Below, in pieces: positions 45,568 through 58,904 of a DNA stretch of 64,000 nucleotides. The translations under genes were made by a program, and so were the position numbers. Each line of letters opens with the position of its first letter. Within the stretch, counting starts at the first letter, position 1. A model generated the notes under the pieces. That model was not told the origin of the DNA and made no database searches. It saw only the letters and a program-made list of their open reading frames with translations. Source of the DNA: Massarina eburnea CBS 473.64 (lineage: Eukaryota > Ascomycota > Dothideomycetes > Pleosporales > Massarinaceae); NCBI GenBank assembly GCA_010093635.1, contig MU006786.1, positions 1,261,916 through 1,325,915 on the forward strand. The letters run 5' to 3'.

Positions 45568-48500
45568 TATTATCTAGAGACAAGCGATAGAGACCCTGAG
45601 ACGGTTGCTGGGCGGGGGTGTTGGGAGTGAAAAGACAGCGTAATCTTGGACGGTTGTGTGTGGATGGTCAGGCCTATCTTGCTTGATGAGGGATCTCACA
45701 AGCGTCATGGACATGACTTGGGCCAGCCAAGCCCCGCACTGCCGAGCGAGGAACAGGAATGAGCGACCGTTATTCGGCCGGCCATCCGGTGAGAGCGTCT
45801 CCTCACATCACTTCATGCGAACTTGCGAACCTGTTCCTAGACTTGGCCATCGCCATGAATCCGACGGCCTTTCGAAACATGCAACCACAGATTCGGAATC
45901 AAACATGGGAATCAAACATGGACAACCCTTCTTGACCCTGCATGAATCACCAGGTACGAGAGTGTCAACTGCCCGCCCTCGTTCTGACTCCTTCGCTGCT
46001 TCACGAGCGCGTCTAGTATATTGTAGTAGCCCGTTTCTCATTATTTCTCGTGTTGCTCGCGTCTCAGTGCGCCCGTTATTGCCACCCTATTGCCGTGGTC
46101 TAGCAGCATCGCAATAATATGTGCCTTGCCACGATGAGGCTGCAGATCCCGACGCACGCAGACACGTCCGCATCAGGTCTGCCTGGAGCTCGGCGACTGG
46201 TATTTCCGATCTTAGAACAGCCTCTACAGGCAGTGAGTATTCTCGACTGTGCGAAGACTCTGCCAACTGCAGCCTGTTGATTCGTTCCTTATTGTCCGAG
46301 TCCTGTCTGGTCGATACACGACAGCCGTACGTCAGGACTTCGGCGCGTATGCATATGCAGGCAACAGCTGTGACCTGATCACGGTATCGGCCAGACCGTG
46401 GATGTAGGTAGATGGATGCAAGCTGAGTTTCTTCAATACATCGCGTGCTTTGGCCACGCGATGTGGTACACCGTGCGGGCCTGTCCTCCGCCCACCCCCC
46501 CCCATGTTTGCTCCCGAAACCGGGGACGCAACAGTTAACGTCGCCGAAGAAGAACTTCGCCAGAAAGCGTAGGCGGTATAGGGCGAGTTCAGACATTTCG
46601 AAAATCGGATAATCGGATGCAGGCCAGGCCTGCGAGGATCTGGAATGCAGAGGTCGCTGTCATGCAGGTGTTCGTCGGGGCCCTGCTGTGGCTGTCAAGA
46701 GTCACGTCTTCACAGCAAGAAACTCACTGCAGTCCCTGCACTAGCATGGAAGACATGCATGATAGAATCATGATGGAGGTTGTTGAATCGCTCAGCTTGC
46801 TCGGAAAGTTTCACCAGGCGCGGGCTTCTACACAGCAATCGAAACGCTACAGCGAGCCGTGTCGGCCAACATGCAGCGTCTAGAAACAGCACAGCGGCAC
46901 GGCGGCACAGGTTTTTTTTTCTCTGGAGACCCAACGTTTGAGTGGCGGAAAAGAAACCACGATTTCTGCATGGAAGCTGCACGCGCCGCATTGAGCACCA
47001 ACTAATCGGGTCCGCTAACCGATCCTCTAACATCTACCTAATATTGGATTTTGTCTTTTCTTTTCCATCTCCACGTCCAGGCCAGCGAAAGACGTCTCCG
47101 GAATCCCAATTCCATGGCGATGACTTGGTCTTGATGGCAGAGTGCAGCAGGAGCGGTGAGTGCTGGGTTGTTGCAGTTACACGGACGCTGTGTTCAATAT
47201 TCTGCAAGGCTTCTGCTGTACTCGGCGCCGCCCAGCGAAGATGGCAGCCCCGCTCCAATAGTCTCTAGTGAGCAGACTCCACGGCTGGGCGCCTGTCATG
47301 GTGGAGAGAGTGTGCCATCGAGATATGAGGGGCGGATATCGGAAAGGTAGCATCTACGCTAGACACCGGATCTGTAAAACGTGCAGACTAGTTCGTGGTA
47401 TAAGCAGCAACGGCTCCGAAAGGTAAACCCAAGGGTCGAATGCTACTCTCTGTAGTGATACTGGGAAATTGCACAGGGCCTGTTGAGGGACGACTCGGAG
47501 CGACGGAGGCCGAAGAGACGTTTCCAGTAGTAGGTGTGGAGATGTGACGAGAAATACGGCAAGGAAGAATGCGTCATTAGCATGTATTGCTGTATTGCTT
47601 GTATTGCTGACTGCGTCTGCCTTCTTACCGTTTACGAGCTGAACGGAAGAGGGGAGATTTGGATAGACGAGCGTTGCATCGTGGCCCGCCGAACGAGAGA
47701 TTGGGAGGATGTGTCTTGCTCTCCCACAGTCTTGGCCGTCCAGCCTTCTCCTCCGCCTGAACGTGTAATCATGAAGTCGTTGGGCTTCGGTCGTCAAGAT
47801 GCCTGGAGCAACATGTTTCGAGGATCGGCATGAGAGGCCGGGGTAGGCCGGTAGGCCGGCGCCTCATGGTTGGACGCATGGTGGCGTCGTGCACTTCGCC
47901 TCTGCTGTTCCGCACCCAAAACGCGACATTCCATCGTATTGAGACATGCAAATGATGGCCCGCGTAGTACCGTCACTAGTACAGCGTGAGCTGGTGAGCA
48001 TATGTGCGTATGTTGCCCCGCGCGCTATGCCAGCTGCGGCTCAGTACGCCTTTTCGCCCTTCGTATTGACAACACTTTGAACCACGGTGCCAATTCGAGA
48101 GACGGGAGAGGTTCCAAAACCTTGACTATCGTTTCTATTCCCATTGCCCGGGCAGGGGTTTGCTCCGCTAGTCGCGGCGCCCCTTGCTAGACGCTGGATG
48201 AGTGGCAGGATGGCATGTTGCCGGCGCGGGATCAGACTAGGGTTTGGCTCTCCTCTTGAGGACCCGCTTCCCTGAGCGCCGGATGCTTCTGAAGTAGTAG
48301 TCGATTGCCTTGGTCGGTTGCCTAGCCAGACAATATAATCAGTACATGTCTACTCGCACCTGCACGCTGTTCCAGCTATCTTGAGGGATTTCTATGCCAG
48401 CACTCTGATTCATCACTGGTGACACCCGGCGTCCTATCCTGTCACGACGTTGCACGCTCGCTCCCACAACCACTACCGGTCTTGAGATCATCACTCGCTT

Positions 48501-48876
48501 CTATACGGATTCCAAGGTCGTCATTCACTTGCCACATCACGGGACTGCCGTTTGGTCGCTCAAGGCCAACTGCCCGTTCAAGACATCAAGCAGCCACTAT
48601 CTACAACGCGCATGTGAAGATTAATCTAATTGCCGCGCCCACGACAAACTTCCCTATCTATCGTCGCCGCCCGGTGCACGATAAACGACCTCCCACTACG
48701 TGCCGCCGTCCCTCTACTCGCGCTTTCGCTCCCTTACTTTCCCTGACGTCGCCGTCGTTACCCTGAGTGCGGAGTGCCCCCGCTCGCGCCTTCCTGCATT
48801 TCATCATACGACCCTCGTGTGGTTACTTCATTACTACACATCTACCTCCCAACCACCATCCTCCCCGACCTTCAAA
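45568..48876. other. 3.3-kb intergenic region, no supported gene
   Basis: Balanced composition, not obviously mutated repeat. Many short frames overlap on both strands without motifs or credible splice partners. It contains a short GGCCGG-rich direct repeat near 47,834-47,862 and a poly-C run near 46,490. It must include both divergent promoters and may hide non-coding transcripts. Confidence 0.45.
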
Positions 48877-50395
48877 ATGGGAAAGGCCTTCTTCACAGGT
48901 TGGGCGCTCTGGCAGCAAATGACCTTCGTAGGTTTGCCCCCATCACTATCACACCTTGGCTCTGCTAACCCGTCGTAGGTACTTGGATGCGGAATTGTAT
49001 GCACAACCCACACTTCTTCACAATTGACAGTGCTGACTGCTCCAGGTCGCCACAATATTACTTGGTCTTTGCAAATTAAGATATGACACCATCCGCATGC
49101 GCAAGTACACCAAGGTTGACAAGGGCAAGACGGCCCAGTCGCCCGAGATGTTGGAAGCCCAGCTCCAAGTGGTGCCGAAGGAGGACGACATCCCGTTCGG
49201 CATTCGCGCTATCGAGAGTGGGATCGAGGTCGACGGTGTCTGGATATCAAGAAGCAACACTCCCGCTGGCAGCAGCGCCTCATCCATCAGCAGAGTCGAG
49301 CTCCCCCGCAGCTACAACAACTCACAGCTCGAGATTCCTCAGGTCCAGGGGGCGCATGGTTCCAGCCGTGCCAGTTCGCGTGCCCCTAGCTCGTTCGATC
49401 TCGCCACCAACGCGGAACGAATCCGTACCTACGGCTCGCGCGATGTCTCTCCCAACGGCGAGAAGTGCGTTAACTGCGGACATCATGATGGCACCAGGAA
49501 CTCAATGGCGTTGCGTGCCTTGGAAGGGAGCCAGTATGGCTCGGCTGCATCTTCGAGTGAGACACCTCCTACTTCTACAATGGGGCTCAACTGACCAATG
49601 ACTCCAGCACTGCGCCAACCTGTCGATAACCGGCTTGCCACTTCCTCCAAGTCCGCTGACAGCTCTGCGAAGTCGAGCCGCCGAGCCAGCGACGAGTCCG
49701 AGGAGTACGTGGCGCTGCCCGAAGGCCTCCCGTATCCCGCTGCTTACATCGCCTCGCGCCACGCATCCTACCCGCCCGTAGTCGACCCTCGAACTGACCT
49801 CGACCTACTCCAAAGCCACCGCATGTCGCACGTCGCCGAGACCGGACAACTCACGCCACGAGTGCGCAGACCAGGTAATAGCGGCGAGTGGGCTAGTGTG
49901 GCAGACCGGAAAACTCTCCCCGAAATTACAACAGCCAATGGTGTTGACTATTTCATGCCCCAACAGAAAACTCCGTCCCCTCCACCTCCCGCCGTCCCCA
50001 CAAACGACGTTCCAGTTCCTTCGGCCTCGAGACCTACGCAGGACTCCAACGCTGCCAACCAGGCTAGACATGCCGTTCCACTGCTCGAGACATACGCAAC
50101 GCGGCCGTTCTACCTCCCAGACGTGTACCAACCACGCGGTCCTGCCCACCAATTCTCCTACGACGAGATGCCTATCGAGGTCGCCACCCAGCAGAACAAC
50201 CGTGAATCCCAGTCGCAGGTGCTTCGCAAAGTCAATTCCGGCTTCGAGATTCTGCGACCAGGCACGTTCCCTCCGCCGAGTCCTGAGGAAGAGAAGGCGA
50301 CGCCCGACTCATCGAAGCGACAGTCGAAGCGGCTCCAAAAGAAGCGTACAACTTCAAATGGATCGCGGACGTCACATTTCGTCGAGCAGGTCTAA
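48877..50395 (+). CDS. Conserved fungal membrane-anchored protein, unknown function
   Basis: Exons 48877-48927, 48979-48996 (18 nt), 49046-49556 and 49608-50395 give 455 residues. The first three exons assemble the N-terminus MGKAFFTGWALWQQMTFVLG, then CGIVATILLGLCKLRY, i.e. one transmembrane helix split over three exons. Next come a short basic KLRYDTIRMRKYTKVDKGK, the conserved DIPFGIRAIESGIEVDGVWISR block, and a long disordered Ser/Pro-rich cytoplasmic part containing CVNCGHHDG and EYVALPEGLPYP. It ends in KRQSKRLQKKRTTSNG-like basic sequence. I recognise this as a Pezizomycotina-wide hypothetical protein; function unknown. Confidence 0.8.
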
Positions 50396-53250
50396 ACAAC
50401 TGGCTCAGTATTTCCAATCTGAACTTGGTAGATCATGGCCAAAGTTTCGACCCTCGCAACTGAAATTCCTCCATTGTACCCGAGATAGTGGAACGCTCGA
50501 CCTCTTCAGCACGCGCGCGAGGCGCGACTGCCTCCCTGGAATTTCCTTGCTTCTTTACCCTGTACCACATACCATGACCTTTCACCATTCATGGATCGGC
50601 GTTTTTATTCGGAGCACATGAACATCATGCAAGGTCGAGTTCATCGTGCCACCTGGCACCTATCATCAGCAACTTACGATTGCACTGGAGTTTTTTGGAG
50701 CGGCACCTTGTCAAGTTATATACGGGCATTTGGTTGTCTTGCATTTGGGATCGGATTGGACCGGCTAAAGCTTTTGGGTATCTAGGTGGTATGAGCATGC
50801 ATTCGCTTTCCCTTTTCTGTCTCCCCCTGACGAACACCTGGAGCTAGATGCATGGAGGTTACGATCAAAAGTCGCATTTGATTTGCTTTTTTACGATCCT
50901 GATTGAGAAGAAAGTACATAATGATAACTAGAGGATACCTTTGTACATATTGATTCCCCACCTTGTTGGCACCGTTACAGCACACATAGACTGTATCTGT
51001 GACCACAGAAACATAATACAAGCATTTCTGTTCTCTCTCGCTTTATGCACCCTTTCTTCTTCTTCACTGCTATTCGCTTGTTCTATTTTCTTTTCATAGG
51101 GGGGAGGGGGGGCTTATGGTAAGTTTGATGAGGATGAAATATAGTTTTTGGAGCTTTGCCGCGATAGGTGTGAGGCGTTTTGCTTAGCGTAGACAGCGGA
51201 GGGTTTGGGTGGCCAGCAGTGTCAGCAGTGAGCGTGCTACCTACGTGATTGCGGGTTTCCAGCCTTCTTTCGTCCCGAGGTGGCTTAAGGGCGGAGATGG
51301 GGGGACGGGTGGGGCGTTGGAAGGGGCTGAGGCTGACATACCTCCGATTGAACGAAGAAAGTGATTGATGACGTGACTATCTTGCGCGAATGAAGGCAGG
51401 TGAATTTCCGTTGTATGTAGACAGTTTATTTAAGGTTTGGTTCTAGCGGCGATCTACTGATGTGAAGCGAGTTTATCTCATTATCTTATGTTGTGGAGAG
51501 GAAAGCGGGCCATGGGGGCGAGATTTGGAGACGAACTTTCCATGAATTTTCCATGTGATGTGATAGATCTGAGGTGAGATGTGAGGGTTCTGTTTCTTGA
51601 TGGGTCGTGATTTGTGGGTGTGTTTGGTGGGTTGGTTGTTATGTAATTGGGTTATCAGTGGGTACTCCATGCTAGTCAGCTCGTCACAAGTGTAGTTTCT
51701 ACGGGAAACGATGGTGTAGAGTACTACTTTTGTGTGGGTCCGGAGAAGATTGATCGACAGATCGACTACGTTTTTGAGAGGAGTGTCAACTTGATAGAAA
51801 GGGAAATTGATATGGTGGCTGGCTATGGTAGAGGATTTCTCGGAGTTTGCTGACTGGGCTGATGCGCGTGTGGGTACGGTACGTCATGGAATTATTGATT
51901 TGGTACGTGCAGCGGTGTAGGTGGTACTGGGTGCATGTAGGTGAGATGGAGGTGCATACTTTTATGAGGCCTTGAAACGAAGAGCTTTGATACGAGGTTT
52001 TTGTGCGAGAGTGACGTCAGCTTGAATGGTAAAGTATCATAGGGCACGGATACTTTATCGATTAATTAACGGGATAAATGGGATTATGTGAGAGCTACGT
52101 GTTAAGTATGCGAGAGGTTCGTTATTGGAGGCCTACAAGGTTGGAGCTTGTAGACAAGCAAGTCGGTAGGGTGTAGGTATCATTGTTGGAAAATTTCTTC
52201 CTCTGACGGAGAAATTTCCTGAATTGGGTATGTGTAGCGATGAGTTAAGAGAGTGTTTTTCTATCTGGAGGGGCTCTGTCTTGGAGGGTATGGTGGAAAT
52301 AGACTTTTAAACGTTCCTCTGGTGTCCATAGTACAGGAGGACACTGGCAGTAATGTTTGAGATAGCTGTGAATGGTCATTGGGTGTCGTATTTTAGGATA
52401 TCTTTCTAATCTCGTCGCTGGGGTTTGGGTTGAACCTTGTTGCCGAAGAAAGTGAAGGCACTCTTGAACAGCTTAACCTTGACTTGACTTGGCTTGGCTT
52501 GAAAGGACAGAGGGGGGTATGCTTCTTTTCGTTGCTATCCAGTTCAGGAAAACAAATGTACTTCGCATTGCTAGCCGTGGTACAGTGACTAGTCTTCTGT
52601 CATTCCTTGATGTCGGTCACCATGGACGAAGTCCGCCACGTGTCAAGCAATTGGACTTCCGATTTGTTGACCTATCAATGAGCAGTGAAGAAGCGTGCCG
52701 TATCTCAAGATGGCTGGTCACCTTTGACTGCATAGTGTTGCTGTGATGTGATTAAGTGGCAAACTAGCACAGGAATGATTCGGTTTGTAGAGAAACAACA
52801 TGGGGCGTTGAAGTGGAAACCTCCATGTGAAGGTGAAGACCAAATCTGGTTGGATCTGTTGGAAAGTCGCTCAGAATTTGCCCGCACTCCGTTCCTACGG
52901 CAGATCATAGATGGCACTGTGAAGGTCTAGCGCACTGCTGTTTGAGCACATGAGGATCATTTTGTGCATGTCACGAATTCACATCAGAGAATCATCCAAT
53001 GGCAATTCTCCATGCGATACGAATGAGCTGAGCGTGTACTTGCACTAGGATGTAAGTGTATCGCGGTTGAGACATCTGGAGGTTTGGATGGCGCAGCGTC
53101 ATGTGATATCGCGTGTCGCGCTAAATATTGTTGACGCGCCTTCGCCACTTTCCACTTTCCGCTTCGATCATCTCCCTCCGCGATCGTCCCACAACTACAA
53201 CCACCAACACTTCCCCTCTCACTCTGCAATCTGCAGAAAGTCTCGTAACT
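50396..53250. other. 2.9-kb intergenic region, no supported gene
   Basis: 3' flank of the preceding gene and promoter of RAD51. Mostly G/T-rich on the plus strand around 51.1-52.4 kb. Frames here are short and mostly lack an ATG. The 110 bp before RAD51 is C/T-rich. Confidence 0.45.
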
Positions 53251-54387
53251 ATGAGTGCCGAGGAAGAACAATATGACGAAAGCACAATGGGTGGCCCTGG
53301 CGCGCCAACGCCCGTCTCCGCGCTCGAGGTACGCGTTGCAACCCGCTGATCTCGTCGCATAGCTAACGATAGGGAAGGGTGTCAACGGGTTGACAGCGCG
53401 AGACATCAAGCTCGTCATCGAAGGCGGCTACAACACTATAGAGTCCATCGCATATACGTATGTACCGCTCTCATTTTGGCAAAACCCCGCAGCTGACGGC
53501 AATATAGGCCTCGACGAGCCCTGGAGCAGATCAAGGGTATATCGGAGCAGAAAGCATCCAAGTTATTAGCCGAGGCCTCTAAACTCGTACCGATGGGCTT
53601 CACAACAGCGACCGAAATGCACCAGCGCCGAAGCGAACTCATTTCCATCACGACCGGATCGAAGCAGCTAGACACTCTCCTCGCAGGCGGAATTGAGACC
53701 GGGTCAATCACTGAGATCTTTGGCGAGTTCAGAACAGGCAAGTCTCAAATATGTCATACGCTAGCAGTGACTTGCCAGCTGCCGTTCGATATGGGCGGTG
53801 GCGAGGGCAAGTGCTTGTACATCGACACTGAAGGCACGTTTCGTCCTGTCCGTTGCCTAGCGGTAGCACAGCGCTTCGGTCTATCCGGAGAGGAGGTTCT
53901 CGACAACGTCGCATATGCACGCGCCTACAACTCCGACCACCAGCTGGAACTCCTCAACCAAGCTGCACAGATGATGACGGAGACGCGGTTCTCTCTGCTT
54001 ATCGTCGACTCTGCCACCTCACTGTACCGGACGGACTTCTCTGGGCGTGGAGAGCTGTCAAGCAGACAGACGCATCTGGCCAAGTTCATGCGCACCCTTC
54101 AGCGGCTTGCGGACGAGTTTGGCATCGCGGTTGTCATCACCAACCAGGTCGTTGCTCAAGTGGATGGTGGGCCCAGCGCCATGTTCAATCCGGACCCGAA
54201 GAAGCCTATCGGAGGCAACATCATCGCTCACGCCAGTACGACCCGTCTGAGTTTGAGGAAGGGTCGTGGGGAGACTCGTGTGTGCAAGATCTACGACAGT
54301 CCGTGTCTTCCAGAGAGCGACTGCCTGTTCGCCATCAACGAGGACGGTATCGGTGATCCGAAGGAGAAGGATCTGGAGAATCACTAG
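53251..54387 (+). CDS. RAD51: RAD51 recombinase
   Basis: Exons 53251-53328, 53378-53457 and 53508-54387 give 345 residues, the normal size. Exon 1 is the acidic N-terminus (MSAEEEQYDESTMGG). Exons 2-3 contain the helix-hairpin-helix DNA-binding region (TARDIKLVIEGGYNTIESIAY, LEQIKGISEQKASKLL). The ATPase core has Walker A GEFRTGKSQ, LYIDTEGTFRP, Walker B LLIVDSATSLYRTDF, and the DNA loops RGELSSRQ and ITNQVVAQVDG. The acceptor of intron 1 was set at 53377 (GGGAAG) because the nearer TAG at 53372 would break the frame. RAD51 forms the strand-exchange filament on resected DNA; DNA2 in this window acts in that resection. Confidence 0.97.
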
Positions 54388-54737
54388 TGTGCAGGAGTGT
54401 GGGATGGGATGGGTGCATATGGCATTTGGTTCTTTTTGCATGGGCGGCGCTTGTTGGAGTATCAGAGTATCACGAGTGGTGACGATCTAGATGTATTCTT
54501 TATGATGTTAATAGCGCTATTATTCCCCCCAATGCAATAGTAGATGGCACCACTCCCAAGGGTATGGTCAGGTGTGGCTGGTGCTGTGGCGCAGGCAGCT
54601 CAAGCTGCTGCGACATCCTTGCGCGCGCGACAGCTCCCAAAGTTTTGTTTGGTGTCAACCTTCAGCTGTACTCAACTACTACGCACGCGCGCGACTCCCA
54701 ACCTCGCATCCCCCAACTGACGACGCATGGAACTATA
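54388..54737. other. RAD51-NUP120 intergenic region
   Basis: 350 bp between tandem genes. An in-frame ATG at 54564 would extend NUP120 by 58 residues, but that stretch is Cys-rich and irregular and is better read as leader. Confidence 0.5.
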
Positions 54738-57700
54738 ATGGCAACGACCGGCGGCACCTGCCTCTACAAGGAGGCGCGGCTGAATATCGAGCCCGCGTTC
54801 CCCAACTCCACCGTCTCCATCACGCTCCCCGCCGCCAGCGCCTCGACCTTCGGCCTGCAGACGCGCGCGAAGCGGACCCTGACCACGGAGCAATTCAACG
54901 GCCAGGACGAAGATGCCTTTGAGAAGCGACATCTGGCCAGCGATGGCTCAATGTTCTTCAGGCGCACCCACAAGTACCCGCGGAGCTTCCTCTGGCGCAT
55001 TCTGGACGGCAGGAAGACGCTCGAAATCCAGGCGACAGATCTCGACCACGACTTTGACCACAAGCTCGAGGCGAACCTCACGCTGCTCCTCCACTTTACC
55101 TCCGCGATCCGTCCGTTCTGCATCTCATTCGCCGAGCCGGAAGACCGAGATGCACTCACCGTCTTCGCCATCACGAGCGCGAGCGAGCTGTACACCATCA
55201 CGCTACATCGCGACTTCTTTATCAGGCCGGCAGCCTCGGAGCAGGAAGTGTCGGATTGGTGCAAGCGGAGTTCCCTGAACCTCTTGACCACCCACGTACC
55301 GTACAGGATGGTCGCTGTAGGGGCGAACGAACTGCTCGTGTCGCTCGAGAATGGAGGGATAGTGCGCCTGACAAGGGACAGCAAGGACGAAGTGTTATGG
55401 CAGGAAGATCTCTATCAGCAGCACAATTGGTCGCTCCGCGGCATGCTGTCTTGGAAAGGAGAGCAGACGGTGCGATTCGACAATGCAGAATTGTCCCCGT
55501 CGTCGGCGGCTGCCCTGGCCCTGTCTCCCGATCGCAAACACATCATCGCCGTATGCCTGGACCATCGATTGAGGATGTTCAATATCGCATCAGGGAAATT
55601 GACTTTGCAGCGGGACCTTTTGCACAACGCAGACGGGTCGCACGAGAGAACCCCGCCATACTTTATTGGCCCGTCGCAGTCGACTCTGCTGCAAGTGGTC
55701 GACAGAGGTGGGACTGCGGGAGGCGCCGACTACCACGTTGTCACATACTCTCCCGTGGAGCACCAGTTCAGGTTCTGGGGTGTACGGGACGCTGATGACG
55801 AGACACATGGAATCTACGATGCGAAAGACGATGTTGAATTCAGCCCGCCCATTGACGAGTTGATGGATGCTACTGTTTGGACCATGGAAGAGTTCATCGT
55901 CGTTTCTGGCCCTGCTGGGTGGAGGGGCGTTGAGCTCTGGGTTCGTGCGAGATCAGGCCCGAGCAGCAAGGTGTACTCTCTAAGGTTCGACTTGGATGAT
56001 AGCGCAGACCGTCTAGCGACAGTGTGGAAGTCTGGGTGGACGACTGTGGATTCAGGGCCTCTCACAGTAGAAGGCCTTAGGACCAATCCCGCCAACCCTG
56101 GAGAGCAAGAGTACGACCCCTCGGATCCGAACGAGTCCAACCTCACCGACCAATGGCTGGACTTTCTCTTTTTCCCTGGCCGCTTCACGGCTGCCACGCT
56201 TGAGACCGCACATATGTATTTCCGAAAAGGCCTAGACGGATCTCGTTCAAGCAAGTCGCCCAAAGGCTCTTTGAAAGAGCGCCTCTGCGCCACCGTAACA
56301 ACCTTTGCAACCGAAACACAGAGTAGCACACCCGGACCAGAAAGCTACGAGCAAATTGTCGCCGAGCAGTGGCGAGCATTTTATGCCATCGTGCGAGACC
56401 TACACAAGCGGCGAGGGGAGTCGCTTTCATTAGCGTACGACCATAAGCTCGACATGCCATGGCTGGTACTGGGTGACTATCTGTCTGCTATTCGAAAGTG
56501 CAGTGACTCAGAGGTCGCCACCCTCAACATAGCTGCCCTCGCTGGCTCAAACCAGCTTGCCTCTCCGTTGCGCAGAGCTCTACCCAAGCGCGAGGATAAA
56601 GCTGAAAATAGAGAAGCGACGAAACTGCTCAATGCCGCCGCTTCGTTTCGGCGACGCTACCCGCCATCCTTCCAACAGGAGCTCAAGCGCCAAGTTGAGC
56701 TGGATCTGCTACAAAGTCGTCCCATCACCATATTAGATCGCATGGAGCAAATTGAACTCAACTGCGACATCACGCAGTTGCCGACGGAAGAAGATCTGGC
56801 ATCATTCTTAGTAGAGCTTGGGATGGAGCTCGAGGATCTGAACACAGACATTTTCATCGGAGCTTTGTACACCTTGCACACGCCGACTGACGAACACCGG
56901 TCACCCGCAAAACGGAATCTGCAGATTGCACGATATGGTCTTAATGCTCTGCTCGCCATATCGCGAGAGACGCTGGAGACCAAGTACAACATCCTTCTTG
57001 ACATATTGTTCCTCGTACTTTTCATGCAATTCGATGAAGCCGGCGAAGAGCTGTCGGCAGATTTCGATGCTTTCGAGATATTTGTGCAGTTGATAGCCGA
57101 GTTCAAGGACTGTCTGGTGCTGAATTGGCTCGCAACTACTGTTTGGTCACATCAGTCTTCAACGGGGCCAAGCTCAGTGGGACTCATGAAGACTTTGGGT
57201 GAAACTCTCAAGACATCTCAATTCCCCATGACTCAGACCGTCCTGGAAGGCGTTCACGGTCTCCTCGCCTCCGACATTGCGATCCCGCTTGGTCTCAAAG
57301 CTGGAACGCTCACTTATTGGAGCGATGCATGGCTAGCCTCCGTATTCTCATCCGACTTTGGCGAGGTGGTGGAAGACACAATGGGCATCTTGCTCGTCCA
57401 GAAGGAGTATGCACTAGCGATGGAGTTCTCCAAGTTCTCCACCGGGAGCGCATGGTCTACGTACCTAAAAGGCCGGATACACATTGCGCTCAGTGAGAAC
57501 GATCGAGCCGCCGTTTGCTTCAAGAAAGCGGCACACAACCTAGGTACGTCGGACCCAATGTACGTGCATGAGTCAAGTCTAATTTTGGTAGCTATAGGGA
57601 GTGAATTCGACGTCCAGTCAGCGGACAGTGCGAACTTGGTATCTATAATCGATCGTGATGATTTCTCTGAAGGATTGCCAAGATACTACAAACATGTCTT

Positions 57701-58489
57701 GGGTCTTTTTGAGAAGGTCAAGGCGTACTCTTACGTAGCTGACTTCGCACATCTGGGTCTGAGGGGTTTATACGGCAACGAGGACGTGGTGCTGAAGTCT
57801 GAGCTTCTCCAGCGTCTTTTCACCGCCTCGTTGCACACAGCGAGGTTCAGCGACGCCTATACGGCAATGATACGGCACAACCATGGAGCGTTGTAAGTGG
57901 ACGTTCCTGAGATACGTGACTACACGCTGACCGCAACTACAGAAAACACAATTCCCTCCAGGAACTCATCAAGTCCATGGTAGCACAATCAGAGACCACG
58001 GCGCTGTTTGCGTTCCCCTTTATTGGCCTAGTAGACGACGTGGACTCGATTCTCGCAGACCTCTGCCACAAGACGCTGAACCTTGCATCCGGACCACCTT
58101 GGCACCAAATCCTCTATTCGTTCCGCATCTCACGCGGTAACTTCCGCGGCGCAGCATCAATTCTCCACGAGCGACTCCAGCGACTCAAGTCCACGTCGTC
58201 CAAGAACCACGACCCGGCAGAAGAGTCACTGACGCAATGCTACCTAATGATCATCAACGCGCTATCGTCAGTTGGTGAACAGGACCAATATATCCTAGCA
58301 GAAAAGCGCATTGACGACACGGTGGCGCCTTCGTGGACGATTGGCAAGGCGAAGAAGCTGCTTAAGCGGGAGGTGGTATCATTGGAGACGCTGAGAAGGG
58401 AGTATCAACAGGAGCTCGACCGTGTCGCAGCGATCGAGACGGGGCAGTTTCCCTTTGTGGATCCTACGGACGATATGGACATCTTGTAA
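54738..58489 (+). CDS. NUP120: Nucleoporin Nup120/Nup160
   Basis: Exons 54738-57892 and 57943-58489 give 1233 residues. The N-terminal ~500 residues form the beta-propeller seen in Nup120 (for example SAIRPFCISFAEPEDRDALTVFAIT, SELYTITLHRDFF, ALALSPDRKHIIAVCLDHRLRMFNI); the rest is alpha-helical solenoid with WLDFLFFPGRFT and PWLVLGDYLSAI blocks. The last exon continues the solenoid (PWHQILYSFRISRGNFRGAASIL). Nup120 is one arm tip of the Y-shaped Nup84/Nup107 scaffold complex of the nuclear pore. The start at 54738 is chosen because family similarity begins with LYKEARLNIEP just after it. Confidence 0.92.
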
Positions 58490-58904
58490 GAATAGGCTTT
58501 TACCATGGCGTTCTTTGTTGGCATCTTTGGGATACAGAGAGTTGGGATGTGAACTGAGGCATCAAAGAGCGGAAAACAGTATAGCTCACTATGAAGAATG
58601 ACTGCTTTTACAAAGGCAAAATCACATGGTCCTTGTTTGTGACAATCAACTGGTGGAGACTGATTCCAAAATGTTCACCGCACCCGTTGCGGAAGTAAAG
58701 GTGAAAGTCGGTCGTTCTTACCGTTTTCGGCGACCAACGCCAAATGTTCGCGCTAGAGTCGGCGGGGCGACGCGTCTCGCACTTTACCTTTGACGTATCA
58801 TTGGGGCGTCTTTCACCCCACCTCCCTATGCCTTTACAATCTTATACTCAACCTCCCTCCCATGCGTGATCAATAACGCTAGGCACGCTTTACCACTTCC
58901 GAAT
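58490..58904. promoter_or_regulatory. Promoter of the UBE2S-like gene with ACGCGT box
   Basis: 415 bp between tandem genes. ACGCGT at 58770-58775 lies 130 bp before the ATG, matching the MBF cell-cycle element seen twice at DNA2. Regulation by it is inference. Confidence 0.45.

Noticed and set aside
46087..46596. Minus-strand frame of 169 codons in the 3.3-kb gap
   Set aside because: Irregular Cys/Arg-rich composition with no conserved block; looks like chance in GC-balanced spacer.
54564..54737. Upstream in-frame ATG extending NUP120 by 58 residues
   Set aside because: The extension is Cys-rich and unlike nucleoporins; the ATG at 54738 lies just before family-like sequence.
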